64,000 bases of DNA, taken from NCBI GenBank assembly GCA_946811695.1, contig OX328125.1, positions 45,746,845 through 45,810,844 of the forward strand, read 5' to 3'. Source of the DNA: Gonocerus acuteangulatus. Its lineage: Eukaryota; Arthropoda; Insecta; Hemiptera; Coreidae. The notes beneath the pieces are model-generated. The model saw nothing but the letters and a program-made list of their open reading frames with translations, was not told the origin of the DNA and ran no database searches. Every line of letters starts with the position of its first letter. The stretch's first letter is position 1. Below, piece after piece: positions 1 through 12,800 of the stretch. Both the position numbers and the translations under genes were made by a program.

Positions 1-64
1 TTTTAAATATACAAGAAACATATAAATACAGAATATACGAAATTCTTCCAGAATGAAAGAAGAT

Positions 65-68
<4 letters not shown>

Positions 69-121
<53 letters not shown>

Positions 122-155
122 GGTGCGTCTACTGTTTAGGTCATTAGCACCGTTG
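69..155 (-). repeat. SINE-1 3' tail fragment
   Basis: A run of about 52 T is followed by a segment whose reverse complement reads as the GGTGCTAATGACC...GACGCACC tail and poly(A) of the tRNA-derived SINE-1 family (compare the fuller copies at 18128 and 39391). The tRNA-like head is absent, so this is a 5'-truncated insertion on the minus strand. Confidence 0.75.
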
Positions 156-1598
156 GTAATTGCTCATTTTTGACATATGATGAAGCAATTTAATTCGAAA
201 TTCGAGGATTTTAAGTTTCAGTGGTTTATTACGTATAGCACTATTATTTACCCTAATTGTAAACTTTAAAGCTAAAGATTCTATTTACAAATTTTGTTAG
301 TTCCTTTTAACATACATCAGAACTAATCTTAAGCCTAAATCTATGCCTGATGTAACTATTTACATATTTACATTGTTGGAGTCACACACACACAAAGATG
401 GACCTTCTATTCGAATAAAAATACGAATAACCTAATACGAGAAATTCACGCTAGAAGGATGGCTATCGATGAGATGAGGATTCGAGTCCAACTTGAAATG
501 GGTTGAATTATTTCAGCAAAAAGCTGTCTGGAAATATTCCCTATCCCACCCTGACCAACCAGAGGAAGTGTGGCTACCAGTGTACAGCGTTCCACTGATA
601 TTTCATACGAACATTTGCATTGAATGGAGTATAATTTATGAACATAATTGCCTGAGTGGTAATTTTAAGAATGTTTAATCATTTTGCAATGATAAATATG
701 AAGGCGGTGATTGGTCATCATTTATAACAACAGTCAGGACGATTTGGGATTGCAAAGAGATAATAATTATACGATGAATAGACAAGTATATATGTCAATT
801 AACCATTTAACTAATTGACAAACATTGACCATCGTGATTCAGCCAATAACTTGTCATCAGAGTATGTAAACTGAAACATAATTAACATACGTAAAAAATA
901 CATATACCTTTTGAATTTTTTTAATGATTTATTAGCCTTATTTTTTTAAAAATGAACTTCTATGACAAATGTCCAACTAACAGGAAATTTTTTGTAGGAA
1001 ATTTATTAGGATTTCGAATGGCCTGAAACCACGATTTTGCAATAGATTAGTACAAAACTATTTATAAATGTTTCAAACATAACCAAAATGTGTATATCTT
1101 AGTTTTCATGAATATGATCTACCTAAAGGAATATAATCCCATAGACCTCTTAAACAAAATATATTTGTTTATTGTGTGAGCGCTGATTGGGGTCAACGGT
1201 ACCTCACAGAGAAGACAGCCTCGATTGTTAATATTTAATGCCTCAACACTTTATGAACAATTTTATGAGGTACTTTTATTGAAATTGCTATTGTTTCAAG
1301 AGATTATTGAAATTGCTATTGTTTCAAGATTGGAATTGTATGGCGAAAATTAGGAAAAAACATATTTACAAACCGATTCTCACCTTCATTTACTTTTCTT
1401 TATAGTTTAATGAAGAGGTAGCCAGTCGTGTGTGCTTGCCGCCAATTTTTTGTTATTGATTCATTAAGATTTCAAATGCGCCATACAACTCAAGCACAAA
1501 TCATATCGGGTCTCTATCTGAACGCATCACAAAAGTACTGCGCCTCATAACACGCGTCTCAATCGTTCAGCATTTCTATCGTAGTCTCTTAAACGCAC
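156..1598. other. unassigned AT-rich DNA
   Basis: No convincing gene or repeat is visible. A 61-codon plus-strand ORF at 493-678 has no recognisable motif and is no longer than chance would give. A direct duplication of about 26 bp lies at 1278-1330 (repeated ATTGAAATTGCTATTGTTTC). Confidence 0.4.
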
Positions 1599-1712
1599 GT
1601 CTCACTCCCCCTTCCTCGTCTCGTTTCTTCTTTCTCACTCTCTCTCACTCGCACTCATTTTTTCACACTCTCTCACTCTTTTTCACTCCACCTCCTCCAT
1701 CTATTAACTCTC
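1599..1712. repeat. pyrimidine-rich (CT/CACT)n tract
   Basis: More than 100 bases of nearly pure C/T on the plus strand with CTCTCACTC-type units. It is simple sequence. A strand-asymmetric tract like this can act as a promoter element or a splicing polypyrimidine tract, but nothing next to it supports either role. Confidence 0.6.
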
Positions 1713-2471
1713 TTTAATACAAACACACGGACTGTTGGTAATCCTTAAATAGTTAGTGATGTCAAACACATTATAAAAAATAATTTAGTTATCGCGCCTA
1801 CTACAAAAGAAAGACTAGTCGCTAAGATGCTCCATGGTTGGACACTCCTGGGTAACAATAATTCACTAAATGGCATTATGATTATATCACTACTGAACGC
1901 TATAAAGATGCTGTGGCTTTATTTTCTTTCGCAAGGCACAAATCATTTCGTGTTGCTTTAATTCTTTTATGGCTATACATAGTTTGTCAGAGTATCGGAT
2001 GAAACTATGCAGAAATCAACAAATTTGGATTGCACTGAGCATTGAAAGAATAAAACTTTACCAACTTGAACTCATGCTTCTATTATTCAATATATCACAT
2101 CTAGATTAAATTAATTGAAATGTTATCTATATGTTTTGAATGTTTAAAAACATTTTAATTCGTTAAGTTCATTATCGATGGGGAAAATTACAAAGTAACT
2201 CGGGCGTTAGAGACCCAGTCTGAGCGACCCGTTCTACACCAGCGTTCATGTCTCTAAGCTTAGCCTTGCATAAGCCATTGGCCAAGCCAGCTGGTTGCCA
2301 ATGATTCAAAGCTTTAACAGTACTTACTCGCCTTTAGATCAGAGCAAGGCTCCGTCTGTGTAGTTTCATAAGCATTGTCGTCGGCCCATCGCCTTCATTC
2401 ATAGACAGAGCAATGACTTCTTGAGTTCATTCGGAGACGTCGATAAAATAATAAAAAAAATAATATATAAA

Positions 2472-2474
<3 letters not shown>
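1713..2474. other. unassigned DNA
   Basis: A locally GC-richer patch (about 2195-2430) has no long open frame and no motif I recognise. The rest is AT-rich and featureless. Confidence 0.35.

Positions 2475-2536
<62 letters not shown>
2475..2536. repeat. (TA)n microsatellite
   Basis: About 31 TA units. This is the first of more than ten TA tracts in the window. Confidence 0.95.
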
Positions 2537-2540
<4 letters not shown>

Positions 2541-5500
2541 TGAACGAGTTTTTTTGTTTTATGACTTATGAAATTCCTTTTCAGTACATCTGTATTGTGT
2601 CATCGGGCCGACGTTTTAAGCGGTTTCCTTCCTAGGGAAGAGGGGAGAAAGCACGCTACAACATGAAGGCGATTCCGTTTTTCCAAAACTCCAGTCAAGT
2701 GTCCGAAGTGTAAATTAAACAGGAGAAATGAAAACAGTCACTTACTTCATAAAAATATAGTTACTTAAAGAAAGAACTTGTTTGTTTTTATTAATTTTTG
2801 TCGGCTTAATTAGGATTAGTATTGAAGCCAAACAAATTATTTATATGTTTTGATCTGCATTCCCGATATATAATTACGGTTTTATTGGGGTTTAACGCAG
2901 TTTATTGTGTTTTGTTAACTCACAGCTCTGATGGTGGTGGCTGGAGATGTTCAAATACATTTTTTTTTTCTTGAAGGGATTGACAGTTTTCATATCTTCT
3001 GAACATCCACGTTCTCTGTCAGGAACCACCTACGTCACAAAACATTGTACAATTCTGAGAGGAAAAGCGCCTCGTTCACGCACTGCTCAACTTGAAAGCG
3101 TTGTCTCTGGGTCATTACCAGCCTTGGGGGACGGAGACCCTTTGTAGACTCGCAGTGTTAAGCTGGGTTACGGTATCTGGGTCGGGTTGAAGTGAAAGTG
3201 TTGCTAGTACGCCCACCTCCTACCGACAAAAATCCTGCCTATTCTGTTCGCCCACTGTGACCGTCTCTGCCTCACTTTTTACACTGAATCGCGACTCACT
3301 TTCTGCATGAAGGACATTAAACCCACCCGCCTAGACAAGGGTGGCTTGCATCATTATTACAACAGTTCATGGCCACTAAACCATTATGACCACTACATAT
3401 TCCATATATTCAGCGTATAGAAGTTAGCGATAAAAATTATTTGGAAATACGCTAAGGCGACGCAGTTAATGCGGGTCGGCCTTATTAGAACAACGAAGCA
3501 AAATATCGAAATGTGAGATCCTTGAATGGCCAAAATTAGTTCATTTATGAATCTTTCTATTTGGGAGGGAAGGGATTAACAGAGGGACTTGCAGGCGGAC
3601 TTAAAATTGACTAAGTTATTGCAGAAAAGTACCTGAGAGTTTAGAACTGCTGGAATCACTGGGTGCTTTAAAACCACCCAGTGACATTCACTTACATCTT
3701 CCTTCCCCTTAAAGATAATGACCTTGGGGATGTGTAGTTGCTAGTAACATGGAAACGAATAAGGAAAGGAGTTCAGAAGTAAATCCCAAGAATAAAAATT
3801 TGAGGAAGTCGGAGGGATTAAGAAGTAAAGGAAGTACCAAATATCTTCAACAGAACCATCCTCAGAAAACTGAAAGAAGACTGCTTCAATCTGGAATCAG
3901 GAATAAAGTTGAAGGGTTTGGGTTGGGTTGGGGGTTTAAGGGTAGAAAACTACTTGGTCATCACCACCCTAAGACTATAGTGAACTCGTGTAAAGTGTAA
4001 TGTTTGGTAAGGAACAGAGTGAAATTTGTGTACAGAGTAAAGTGTAAGGACACAAAACGATGAAAAAGTAATGTTTGTATTCCCCTCCTTAATAACGTCA
4101 TATTGTGCGTACAGCCGCAAGGTTTATTTTCAATAATTTTTATTTTTTATATAATATTGTCAAATTAATTTTAAGAAAGTTATTTTTATATAATTTTCAA
4201 AATTTTATTTTTTCGTATTGTAATAATGAAATTCAAATAAGAAAATCGTCTATTTGCGAAGCTCCCAAAATAAAAATAATTCTTTCTAAGAATTTTATGC
4301 TACGTTTATTTAAGTAATATGTGTTTAGACGATGAGATCATGAAAGTATGATCTAGGCCATGACCGATATATTTTATCCCTTCATCTACATACATAACTG
4401 CTTCCTTCACTGATACAATGACAACCTCAAGAACGACGGCGTTTGAAAGCTCTAATCACGAAATTGCCCAGTCATTGGTTTTGCACATGACACCTTCCCT
4501 TGAAGGTACTTCCTATCTGCATACACAAATATCATTAATATTCGAAATATTTGTCTAGAATGTTACGCTACTCTAATCACTCTGGCGGTCCCCTTCCTAG
4601 GAGGAAGTCCTAGCCGGAACCTTCTTTCTCAAGATGGTTTTCCTGAATGCTCACCGCAACCGAAATGAAGTTGTCACTTTCACTTAATGTAACATCACAA
4701 ATCTATTGAGTAATTGATCCTGGAAAATGCCTTTTAATAAATGAGTGTTTATTGGTATACATTTGCGGCCTATCAACGCAAGATTTTTTCGCGTAATGTT
4801 TTCCAACGCTACTATGCGGATTATGTATGCTAACGATCTTGACCTTTCCTTTTACACAAAACATATTCGGCCCGAGTTCCATCTAACGGAATTTATAAAT
4901 TTGCCCATATTTGTACGGAATTTATTGTTTAAGTTATTCAAGAGTTCAGAAAAATTAATAAAGATGTAGTTATACAAAATTTTTCAATATCAAAGAATTG
5001 CATCAGAATAGCTGCATAATTACAAAACTCCCATGGTCTGAAATTAAATGATTTATCCCAGATTGCCAGGGAACAGTCGAACTAAAACAACTATTATTTT
5101 GTGATGCCAAGAAAGAGTTAAGTTCCCATATCCACCCTCTAGCTACCATCGAACATGAGAACGGCAAGTAGAAAACCGCCGCAAAACAGTGCTGAGTCCT
5201 TCGTCACTATTATACCAGGCAGAACAAAGACTCCTTTCTCATGATGATGTCTATTTCTCGGGCTAGTTTGACGGAAGCTGCCTAGGCATTTCCCGGCAAA
5301 GGAAGTGGCCTGTGTCATTTCAATCTTCCCCCACAGACAGGCTTCGTAGTCCTTATCATTTCTGGTTATTATATCATTCTCACTTTTCGTTTTGCAAGTG
5401 AAATTAGGTAATAATAACGGAGAATTGTCAGTTAGGCTGTTTTATTGGCATGCTTTCAAACTGATTTCCTTGTTATTAAAGTGTTTGATATTGTGTATGT

Positions 5501-5601
5501 CTTGAGCGTGTATTTAATAATTATTTCATTAGAATGTTTTTATCACGCTTCGCTATTAATTTATGGGTATCTTGCGAGATCCGCTTGGAGATAGATCTGT
5601 C
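2537..5601. other. unassigned DNA
   Basis: Three small plus-strand ORFs (2947-3147, 3749-4000, 4745-4969) show no domain, no splice context and biased low-complexity composition. I do not call them genes. Very AT-rich at 4130-4320. GC-richer patches at 3000-3350 and 4570-4660 have no recognisable product. Confidence 0.35.
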
Positions 5602-5604
5602 TAA

Positions 5605-5754
5605 GGGCGCGTTTACATCTAATAGTTATTGCAGGATATTTAGGTCAGCACGAGCAATAAGGGTGCGTGGGTGTCGGATATAATAATTGTGATAACTATC
5701 TATCCGATACCTGAGATATATTTCCTGCGAGGAGTGTCAGATTTTAACGCACCC
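5605..5754. mobile_element. PIF/Harbinger-like MITE, copy 1
   Basis: A 150-bp non-coding element. Its ends are imperfect inverted repeats starting GGGCGCGTT at the left and, read inward, GGGTGCGTT at the right. It is flanked by TAA on both sides (5602-5604 and 5755-5757), matching the TWA target duplication of PIF/Harbinger. The same family recurs at 34799-35232. The superfamily is inferred from termini and TSD only, since no transposase is present. Confidence 0.55.
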
Positions 5755-5757
5755 TAA

Positions 5758-7030
5758 CAATGCCTGAAAACAGAGGTTGACTTACCTTGGTATACTCGTT
5801 TTTTTTTGGTTGGTCGAATTATTCTGTTCCTGTTCTAGTTCTTTAATAGATCTATAACTTTGTTTAAATTGTTTCTGGGAGAACAGTTTTTCCCCCTTAT
5901 ATTTAGTAATATGTTCGAAAAGGAAGACTTATGGTATATTTTATTAAATATCTGAAGTTTAATAAATGGTGGTAAATGAAAAGGGACCATTCAAAAGTCT
6001 AATCAATTTCCAAACAAAAATATTCAAGGAATTTTTCAGGGTCACCTCAGTCAGTTGTGTGTTTATTTATTTATTTTTTTTATAAAAGCCGGGATAAGGA
6101 AAGATATTTTTGGAATGGACAAAATAAAAGAGGAATAGGCTTCTAACTCGGTGAAAATACGATGGTCGGGAATTTTCTTATACCCTATTCGACATAGCAA
6201 AAGAAAGTAAACAGAACGGTTGTATTAGTGGACACCCTAAAGAAATCGAAGTAGCCAAACAATGCTAGGAGATAAATCAGCAAAGAATCAGGACATCAAA
6301 TCGAATCAGAAGGACTTCCTTGCATTTCCGGGGTTTTCTCTTCGAGGAAGTCCTCAGAGGAAGTGGGAATTGCAGAAATGAACAAAAAATAACCATAAAA
6401 ACCAGCGGGACAAATGCTTTCCTAAGTGACTCGGAGTTTTTCATAGATGAAGAAGGCATTACTCCAAGACTTCGGGAGAAAGTGGCCGGAGGTTACGCCT
6501 CCTTAGGGATCGCACAAGGGCCGCTCTCTTCCCCGCTAATTTTTACACTGTCTAATTCACTGATCTGATCCGGACAGAATGGAAAATGGAAGGGAAAATA
6601 TCACTCTCCGTCATTCGCGTCGCGATTCGACTTTTGTCTTGCTAATTATCGGTGGCGAAATAGATTATGCGAGCTAAGGGGATTAGTAGTGTCCGAGAAG
6701 AAAAATAATAAGCAAAGCCTGAAACATCTTGGGTGGATTAACATTATTTGATGTTTTTGTCAAAAGATTAACTATAGGACCCTTATTTACTTGAATGAGG
6801 CGCCCGAAGAAAAGTCTTTAGACTTGAATGTGTCAAAGACAATTTTTTTAATAATAATTCAATCAACTGAGTGTTCATGTCAAGAGCCTCTGCGACAAAC
6901 ACGCAGCACGAAAATGAAGTTGTCACTCTGAACGCGCCGCTTTGTGAGAAGTAAATGAAATTATTGTGGTCGACACTAGAAGTTCTTGTACCTGTAATAG
7001 GCAGTATAATCAACAACCACCCGAATCAAA
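5758..7030. other. unassigned DNA
   Basis: An 82-codon plus-strand ORF (6320-6568) lies in a locally GC-richer patch but has no recognisable domain and no clear splice sites. An overlapping minus-strand ORF (6277-6459) is probably its shadow. Nothing else is identified. Confidence 0.3.
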
Positions 7031-7042
7031 GTCGTTGTTATT

Positions 7043-7279
7043 TTTTTTTTTTTTTATTTTTTTTTTTTTTTATTTATTTATTTTTTTTTTATTATTTTTT
7101 TTTACGGCGCATCTACAACTTGGCCATTAGCGCCGGGCTATCTACAGGTTGCCACCCTTTTATAATGCCAACAACAGCACGTGGTCGGTCACCCATTCAG
7201 GTACTGACCACGCCCGTCGTTGCTTAACTTCGGTGATCTACGGGAACCGATGTATTCAACGTGGCTATGGCCGTTTGCC
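7043..7279 (-). mobile_element. 5S rRNA-derived SINE, near full length
   Basis: On the minus strand the head from 7279 inward follows 5S rRNA: ACGTTGAATACATCGGTTCCC, then GATC..CCGAAGTTAAGCAACG, then GGTCAGTACCTGAATGGGTG, which is the internal control region of a 5S gene with its C box. A body (GGGTGGCAACCTGTAGATAGCCCG) and a GCGCTAATGGCC..GCGCCGTAAA tail with a long A/T-rich 3' run follow. Flanks GTCGTTGTTATT (7031-) and GTCGTTATTATT (7280-) are a target duplication with one mismatch. This is a SINE3-type element, not a functional 5S gene: the 3' third of 5S is missing. Confidence 0.85.
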
Positions 7280-7291
7280 GTCGTTATTATT

Positions 7292-8292
7292 ATTACTAAC
7301 TCTGTTCCTATCTAAACGAGTCTCTTCGGTTTGGATATTTTGCTAACATAGTAGATATAGTAGTTGAGATTTTACGGAAAAAATCTTGTTTGAGTATATT
7401 ATATTGAGAAAAGTCGTTTGTGGCAAAACTTCGTTCAGACATTTCGGGAAAAAATCGTCTTTGACAAAGGTCAGTTTGAAAATTTCTATCTGTTCTAAAA
7501 ATGTATTCCTGCTGATCTTAACAAATAAATAAACAATTATAGCACTTTAATGAACCAAGAAAACGTTTCTAAGAGCCTCGTTGATGAATCAGAAAAACAA
7601 TGTTTTCCAAGTGTTATTCTATGTTAACCAATAAACTACATTAATGGACCATTTCGTCTTACAAGCCTGTTAATGGCCTACTTCGTTTTATTCAAGCATT
7701 TCGTGTTCATTAACAACAAAAAGATAATAAAGAAAAAAACATGAAGAAGCATGTCCTTGGAATACCCATAAGTAGAAGTCATGAGCAGAAGATCCATCAG
7801 CTAATAATGTAGGATTAAGATAATAGAAATAATGATGATCGCAGCCAATTCTAGGACTTTTTACAGTAATGATTGCAAATGGTCTGAAGTAATAATTTGC
7901 ACCTGAATTTTATCAGTATTCCTCAGGAAATATAAACCACATTTCACGAGTTATTATGTAAGTGAACATTAAGTAGGATAGTACAACATTGTCCCTATCC
8001 TTCATTGGGCTCAGAATGAACTTGAATATTTTAAATTAGAGAATTACATCCGAAGAGTCAGATGATGAATTAATCTCTTTAACAGAAAGGCTCTGGAAAA
8101 TATGCACCTAAGGCTTTAAAAATGTTTGAAGTGCTTATGATTGTGTATGCTTCTTACTGATAATGATAGAAAAGTATGCTGCAAATGTACTTGATATTAT
8201 TTTTCTTCTTGCTATTCCAACATTCAAGTGGCATCTTACAGATAAAGATTTCACTTTATTAGTAAAATTAGTTGAATACAAGAAACATGACG
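7292..8292. other. unassigned AT-rich DNA
   Basis: No gene, RNA or repeat structure recognised. Confidence 0.4.
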
Positions 8293-9000
8293 GCCCATCC
8301 CGCAGGAGCTGCGTAAACTAAGAAACAATTTGGGCTAGTTTATAACTCTTAAAACCGTCTGACTTAATTAGTTTAAAACGCAAAAAAGAAAGTCCGTCAC
8401 GAAAGAGCTGCTTAACTAATAACATTCCTAAGACAATTGGTTGGTTCACAACACACTGGTGAGGAACTATAACTAACTGATAAATAAAGAAAAAATGTTA
8501 ACTTAATTAATTTTTTTATCTAAACAAATCAGTGTCTTCACTAAAACCCCCGTTTCTAATCGACCCACTTTGCTTATTATCACGACATATCATAAGTTGG
8601 ACACGATTTATATAGACATTCGCCCCAAAGAACCAACAATTATGTCCCCCACGACAAAATTAATAATTTGAGTCGGGAGTAAACTCCTTTATTATTTTAA
8701 TAATAAAGGAGTTTACTCCTAATCCCAATTTACCGATTTCTCTTATTTTCACCACAGATCTTTCTCATTAGATGGACACGATTTATACTGAGTTTAGGGA
8801 AAGGAACCAAAAATTATCTGTGGTCTGTATTGTCTGATTAATAATTTAATTAATTTTGGATCCGGAATAACTCCCCCTCCAGATTGATCTAATTTTTTGG
8901 TTAACGAACTCGCTAAAACGTTGGTTTTGAGAATGCTATATATAAAGTCTCGTGGCGAAAAAAAACAAAAATTGAGGTCACTATCGCGTTATGAATAAAT
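8293..9000 (+). mobile_element. decayed Helitron/Helentron-like (DINE-type) element, copy C
   Basis: Two 5' starts resembling TCCGTCACGCAGGAGCTGC occur at about 8296 and 8393. They are followed by degenerate copies of the unit beginning 'ggagtaaac..cctaat..accgattt' and by the end block ('aacgaactcg', 'gaatgctatata', 'gtggcgaaaaaa', 'ctatcgcgtta'). Better copies lie at 18689-19904 and 26364-27401. No helicase ORF is present, so it is non-autonomous. Confidence 0.6.
8676..8719. repeat. perfect 44-bp palindrome (21-bp arms)
   Basis: Two 21-base arms, perfect reverse complements beginning GGAGTAAACTCC, flank a 2-base centre. The palindrome sits at the start of a Helitron-like subunit, so one unit start has been inverted onto itself. 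Confidence 0.85.
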
Positions 9001-9167
9001 TTTTACTTCTACGCTCCAATCATTACTTATTAAAATAATTAACTTAAAAAAAATAAATAAAATAAAAAATGGAACAGCAGAAGATCGAAGGTTGAAAAAT
9101 CCGGAGTTCATGCCTAATTCATCAACTTTCCCCGGTAATTAACACCCTTTTGAACGCACTACGATAC

Positions 9168-9395
9168 ACGGGTGTATATAGGGGGGGCTGAAAGGGCTGC
9201 AGCCCCCCACGAAATTTTGGTTTAATCGGTAAGAATGTGTCATAAAAACCGTAAAAATAAATTAAATAATATCACTTAGTTTTGAATAATTTCTTTTGGG
9301 TGTAATAACGTTTTAGTTGGCTAACTATTCCAAGTTCCATGATTGTTAGTATTCCATACCCCCCCCCCCCCCTCCTGAAATTATTCCCTATGCCT
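9168..9395. mobile_element. G/C-run MITE, degenerate copy
   Basis: The left end reads GGGTGTATATAGGGGGGGCTG then GGGCTGCAGCCCCCC. Near 9360-9390 a C run is followed by a block matching the reverse complement of the other end of the intact copy at 52261-52539. Edges are approximate and I could not fix a target duplication. Confidence 0.5.
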
Positions 9396-9704
9396 CTGCC
9401 ACGAAGTGCTAGTATAATTTTACTTTAAACAATTTTTCTATGAAATTGATTCTAAATTCAAAAAAAAAAAAAAAAAAAAAGTGCTGGCTTTTAAAACCTA
9501 CGAAGGATAGAAAATAAATATTTATAACTGACGAGTGATCGTACGCTCCAAAATCTCAAATTAGTAAATATTTAAAAAAAAAAAAAAAAAAAAAATCCTG
9601 GATAGTTGGGTTAAGGCCAGGTAAAATATAATGGATGCTTATGAAATAACCTGGTTACACATAGACCGACCGGAGTGAGGTATATTGTATGAGTAAGAAC
9701 TTAC
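9396..9704. other. spacer with two poly(A) runs
   Basis: Plus-strand poly(A) runs at about 9461-9480 and 9573-9594 have no recognisable SINE body upstream. On the minus strand this region would be the start of the intron that follows the candidate exon at 9705-9831. Confidence 0.35.
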
Positions 9705-9831
9705 ACCACTTCCTGAGGAAGCTGCTGGTGAGCTTGTCGCAGAGTTTCCTCTTGTTGTGCATCTTGAGGAGTAGTCAAGCGGAGATCTTCTTGATGTCTT
9801 CTTGGCAGATCTCTCGGGTAGGCGACTTCTG
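9705..9831 (-). CDS. candidate internal exon, Ser/Arg-rich protein
   Basis: The minus strand holds an open stretch of clearly higher GC than its surroundings. It ends in SSGSG followed exactly by the strong donor GGT|GTAAGTTC (intron base 1 at 9704). Two acceptors fit: ...CTCATGTCCAG| at 9832, or ...TTTACTGTATAG| at about 9874, which would extend the frame 5'. The peptide is basic and serine-rich (RSRLPERSAKKTSRRSPLDY, then SS, TS, SSPAASSGSG), typical of a disordered linker. No family can be assigned from such composition. It is on the same strand as the CEP20-like exons 43 kb away, but no link is shown. Alternative: chance open frame. Confidence 0.4.
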
Positions 9832-12800
9832 CTGGACATGAGATACCGTTTTAGACAATCTCTTCCTTGCTATACAGTAAACAGATTTGTTTGCCTTACC
9901 TTCAACCAATAACATGTTTACTTCGAATTTTAGGAAAGTTTCCTATTTGTGGTACCTATGTGTTAAAGATGCCATATATACATATTTCAAGTATTTATTT
10001 AACTGTTGTCCTATTATAAGTGATAATAACGCTTTAAATGATTGGACAATTTAAATAGAGAATCTTCGCAATTTTAATGAGTATTGTTTGAAAATAACAC
10101 GAAGATAGGTTTCTTTTAAGGTTTATATGCACTGTTTAAATATTTATAAACACTAAATCATTCTGCAGAAGCGAACTTGTATGCTTTACGATAGTCTGAT
10201 TGAAGCAACGCCTTAAGTAGTGAGTTTATCATGCCCGCAAAAGACATAGTATTAAAGTTTAGATTTTGTAAATTCCGTTGAAATATATTTTAATAGGAAT
10301 TACGGAAAAAATATTATTACTAATGAAATCCCTACAACAAAAAATACAATCTTCCAGGCTAGAATTTCGGTAACATTTTTTACATAATAACTTCGACCAA
10401 GAGACCAGGGACAGAGTATTATTGAAGCAATCTTCTGTAATTAAATTTTTAAAATTTTTCCATCTAAAGATTTGTTATAAAAATAAAAATATGGGATATT
10501 GTAAGTATCAAAAAATGAATTTTCACTAAATACATGGTTTAATTTAATTTTCATGGACTAATTATCATGGGTTTGTCCAGGATCTGTCCTAGGAGTGAAG
10601 CATCTGTAATATCTGAATCATAGACAAACGTTATTATTGTTGAGAAACGTTAAGGGGGGGGGAGTAAAATTATGTTTATGCATTAATGGGAAAAATAAAT
10701 TCAAAACTCTTTTAACATTATAAACATGCTACCACTTTGCAATTGGGATTTATTTTTATGTAAACAACGCAGCGAATTTTCGATGCTTAATTTCTTCTTA
10801 AAGTTGGTTAATGGCCTGGTATCTCTAAGAAATCCATTGGTTTTATGTCAAGCGCTAACAGAAATTGAATGAAGGTACAACTTTCTTTAATCCAACGAAT
10901 GAAATAAAAACTTATGTTCTTTTAAATTTTTTATTTTTTCTTAATACTCGTCCCTCCACAAACAAAATTGGAAGGCAGTTTTATGAAGATTAATCAATAT
11001 ATCATTTTATTGATTTAAGAAAGAAAACTGAATTAAATACCGTACAAATTAGACTCCTCATTTTTTTGTCTATTTGATACATTATTTAAAGATAACGTAA
11101 TAAATTAAAATAGCAAGAAATCCTTGAATGATAATTTAATAACGAATCCTTATCTTAATTTCTCACAATTTATCATAAAGACTTAATTTCAGTGCGATAA
11201 TTACACCATCATACGTTTCTGGGTCATGCAACAGCTACCATAAATATGTATTAGTCCATATCTCTTATTCTATAATTCTTCTAGGACATCTTAATTATTA
11301 CATCACGATTTATTATATTTAACTCTCCTTACACATGTTTATAGGACGATTTGCATAATAGTTCATCCGAAAAAAAAACATTATTTAGCTGGTTGAATGC
11401 AAACTACTTGTATACTGTAAGCATAAACTGTTTAGATTTTATCAGATAATGGTCAAGAATAATTAAGAAATATGAAGCCATTTTTTTTGTGTGTATTTCA
11501 AGATTCGTATAATGTTTCATGTATAGCAATTAAGCTATTTGAGAAATTGCTGAAACTCATTCAGGTAGTAAAATATTTCATATTAGAGAGAGATAATGCA
11601 GAATGAGGTACTTCCCCTTGTTCTGGAGTAAGTGATCCAGGCATTCGCCAGGGGCGTCATTTTGACTGTAACTGTATTAATAATATTGAAGAGTCAAATA
11701 ATTGATAAATGGAAAAAAGTGCGATTTAATCGCTTAAAAAAAATACTTGAGCGGTCGTTAAATGCCATTGACGTAATGGTAAAAAAAGCAATATAATTAT
11801 GTTTGATTACCTGCCGAATTTGTGATTTTTGAATTGTTAAATAAAAAGACAGTACAACGGTTTTATTGGAAATTCGAATATTAAAATGATTTAAATATTG
11901 TAAGGGAGAAGATTTCTTAGTTCGAAACACACTTTTTAGCGAAAAAGGGCGTTGCGAAAATATCTGAACGTAACTACCAGTCACACAATGACCGATTGTT
12001 TCAATTCGTTGTGGAAGTCATGACACTTAAGCAAAAAGAGAAATTTTTATTTATTATACACGAGAATTGAAAGCACCTCATCACTCCTTCGTGTTGCAAA
12101 TAATATCACTCGATGTCGATCCGATGATGCAACCTTAACCGATTCAAAATTCATATAGATCACGAAAAATATAAAGACTTAAGACTTATAGAATTATATA
12201 TGAGTTAAAAACAGCAACAAGCTGTAGAAACATCATAATGTGTTAAATGTTGAAAATCGAAGTTCCTCCTCCTTGAATTTAGCTCTTCTGCCTTTTGTTG
12301 TTTTTTTAATGCGATGGATCAATAAATATTCCTTTCAGCTAAGGTTTGATATCTTGTATGAATTGTTCAGGCTATTTCTTCATAGAAATAGTTCATATAT
12401 ATTCAGTAAAAAGAGTACATTCTGATTCAGTCAATTGAATTGGAATAAATCGATGGTCACAGGGGATATCTTGATAAGTCAAAATATCAACTTTTCAGAG
12501 CAGCTCTTTAAGAGAGAAAACACGCTATTCTACGAGATGCCAACAAACCCACATCTTTATAAGTCGGAAACGATCAAGGCGATGAGTTAGTGACTTCTCT
12601 ACATATGCAGGAGTCTTAAGATATAATCATAATACACTGAACAATTTTCCCACTTCCCTGTGCCAATAAAAACTTCCTTGTTTCCTAGTGAAACTATTAG
12701 AGGAACTTGAGGATATCATTTAGCAGAAATGACGAGAAAAATATTATTATACCCTTGGGAATAATAAGAGCAAATTAAGATAAGAGATTGCCATTGTTGT

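Noticed and set aside
1599..1712. A promoter
   Set aside because: Only a pyrimidine tract; no TATA, initiator or downstream coding exon could be tied to it.
3749..4000. 83-codon Lys/Gly-rich ORF
   Set aside because: Low complexity, no upstream or splice context, no motif.
6320..6568. 82-codon ORF in a GC-richer patch
   Set aside because: Open frame is compatible with chance, no recognisable domain, no consensus donor at its end.
7190..7279. A 5S rRNA gene
   Set aside because: The 5S-like head lacks the 3' third and is joined to a SINE body, tail, poly(A) and target duplication.
8293..9000. LTR or TIR element
   Set aside because: No TIR or direct terminal repeats; ordered similarity to the Helitron-like copies A and B explains the region better.
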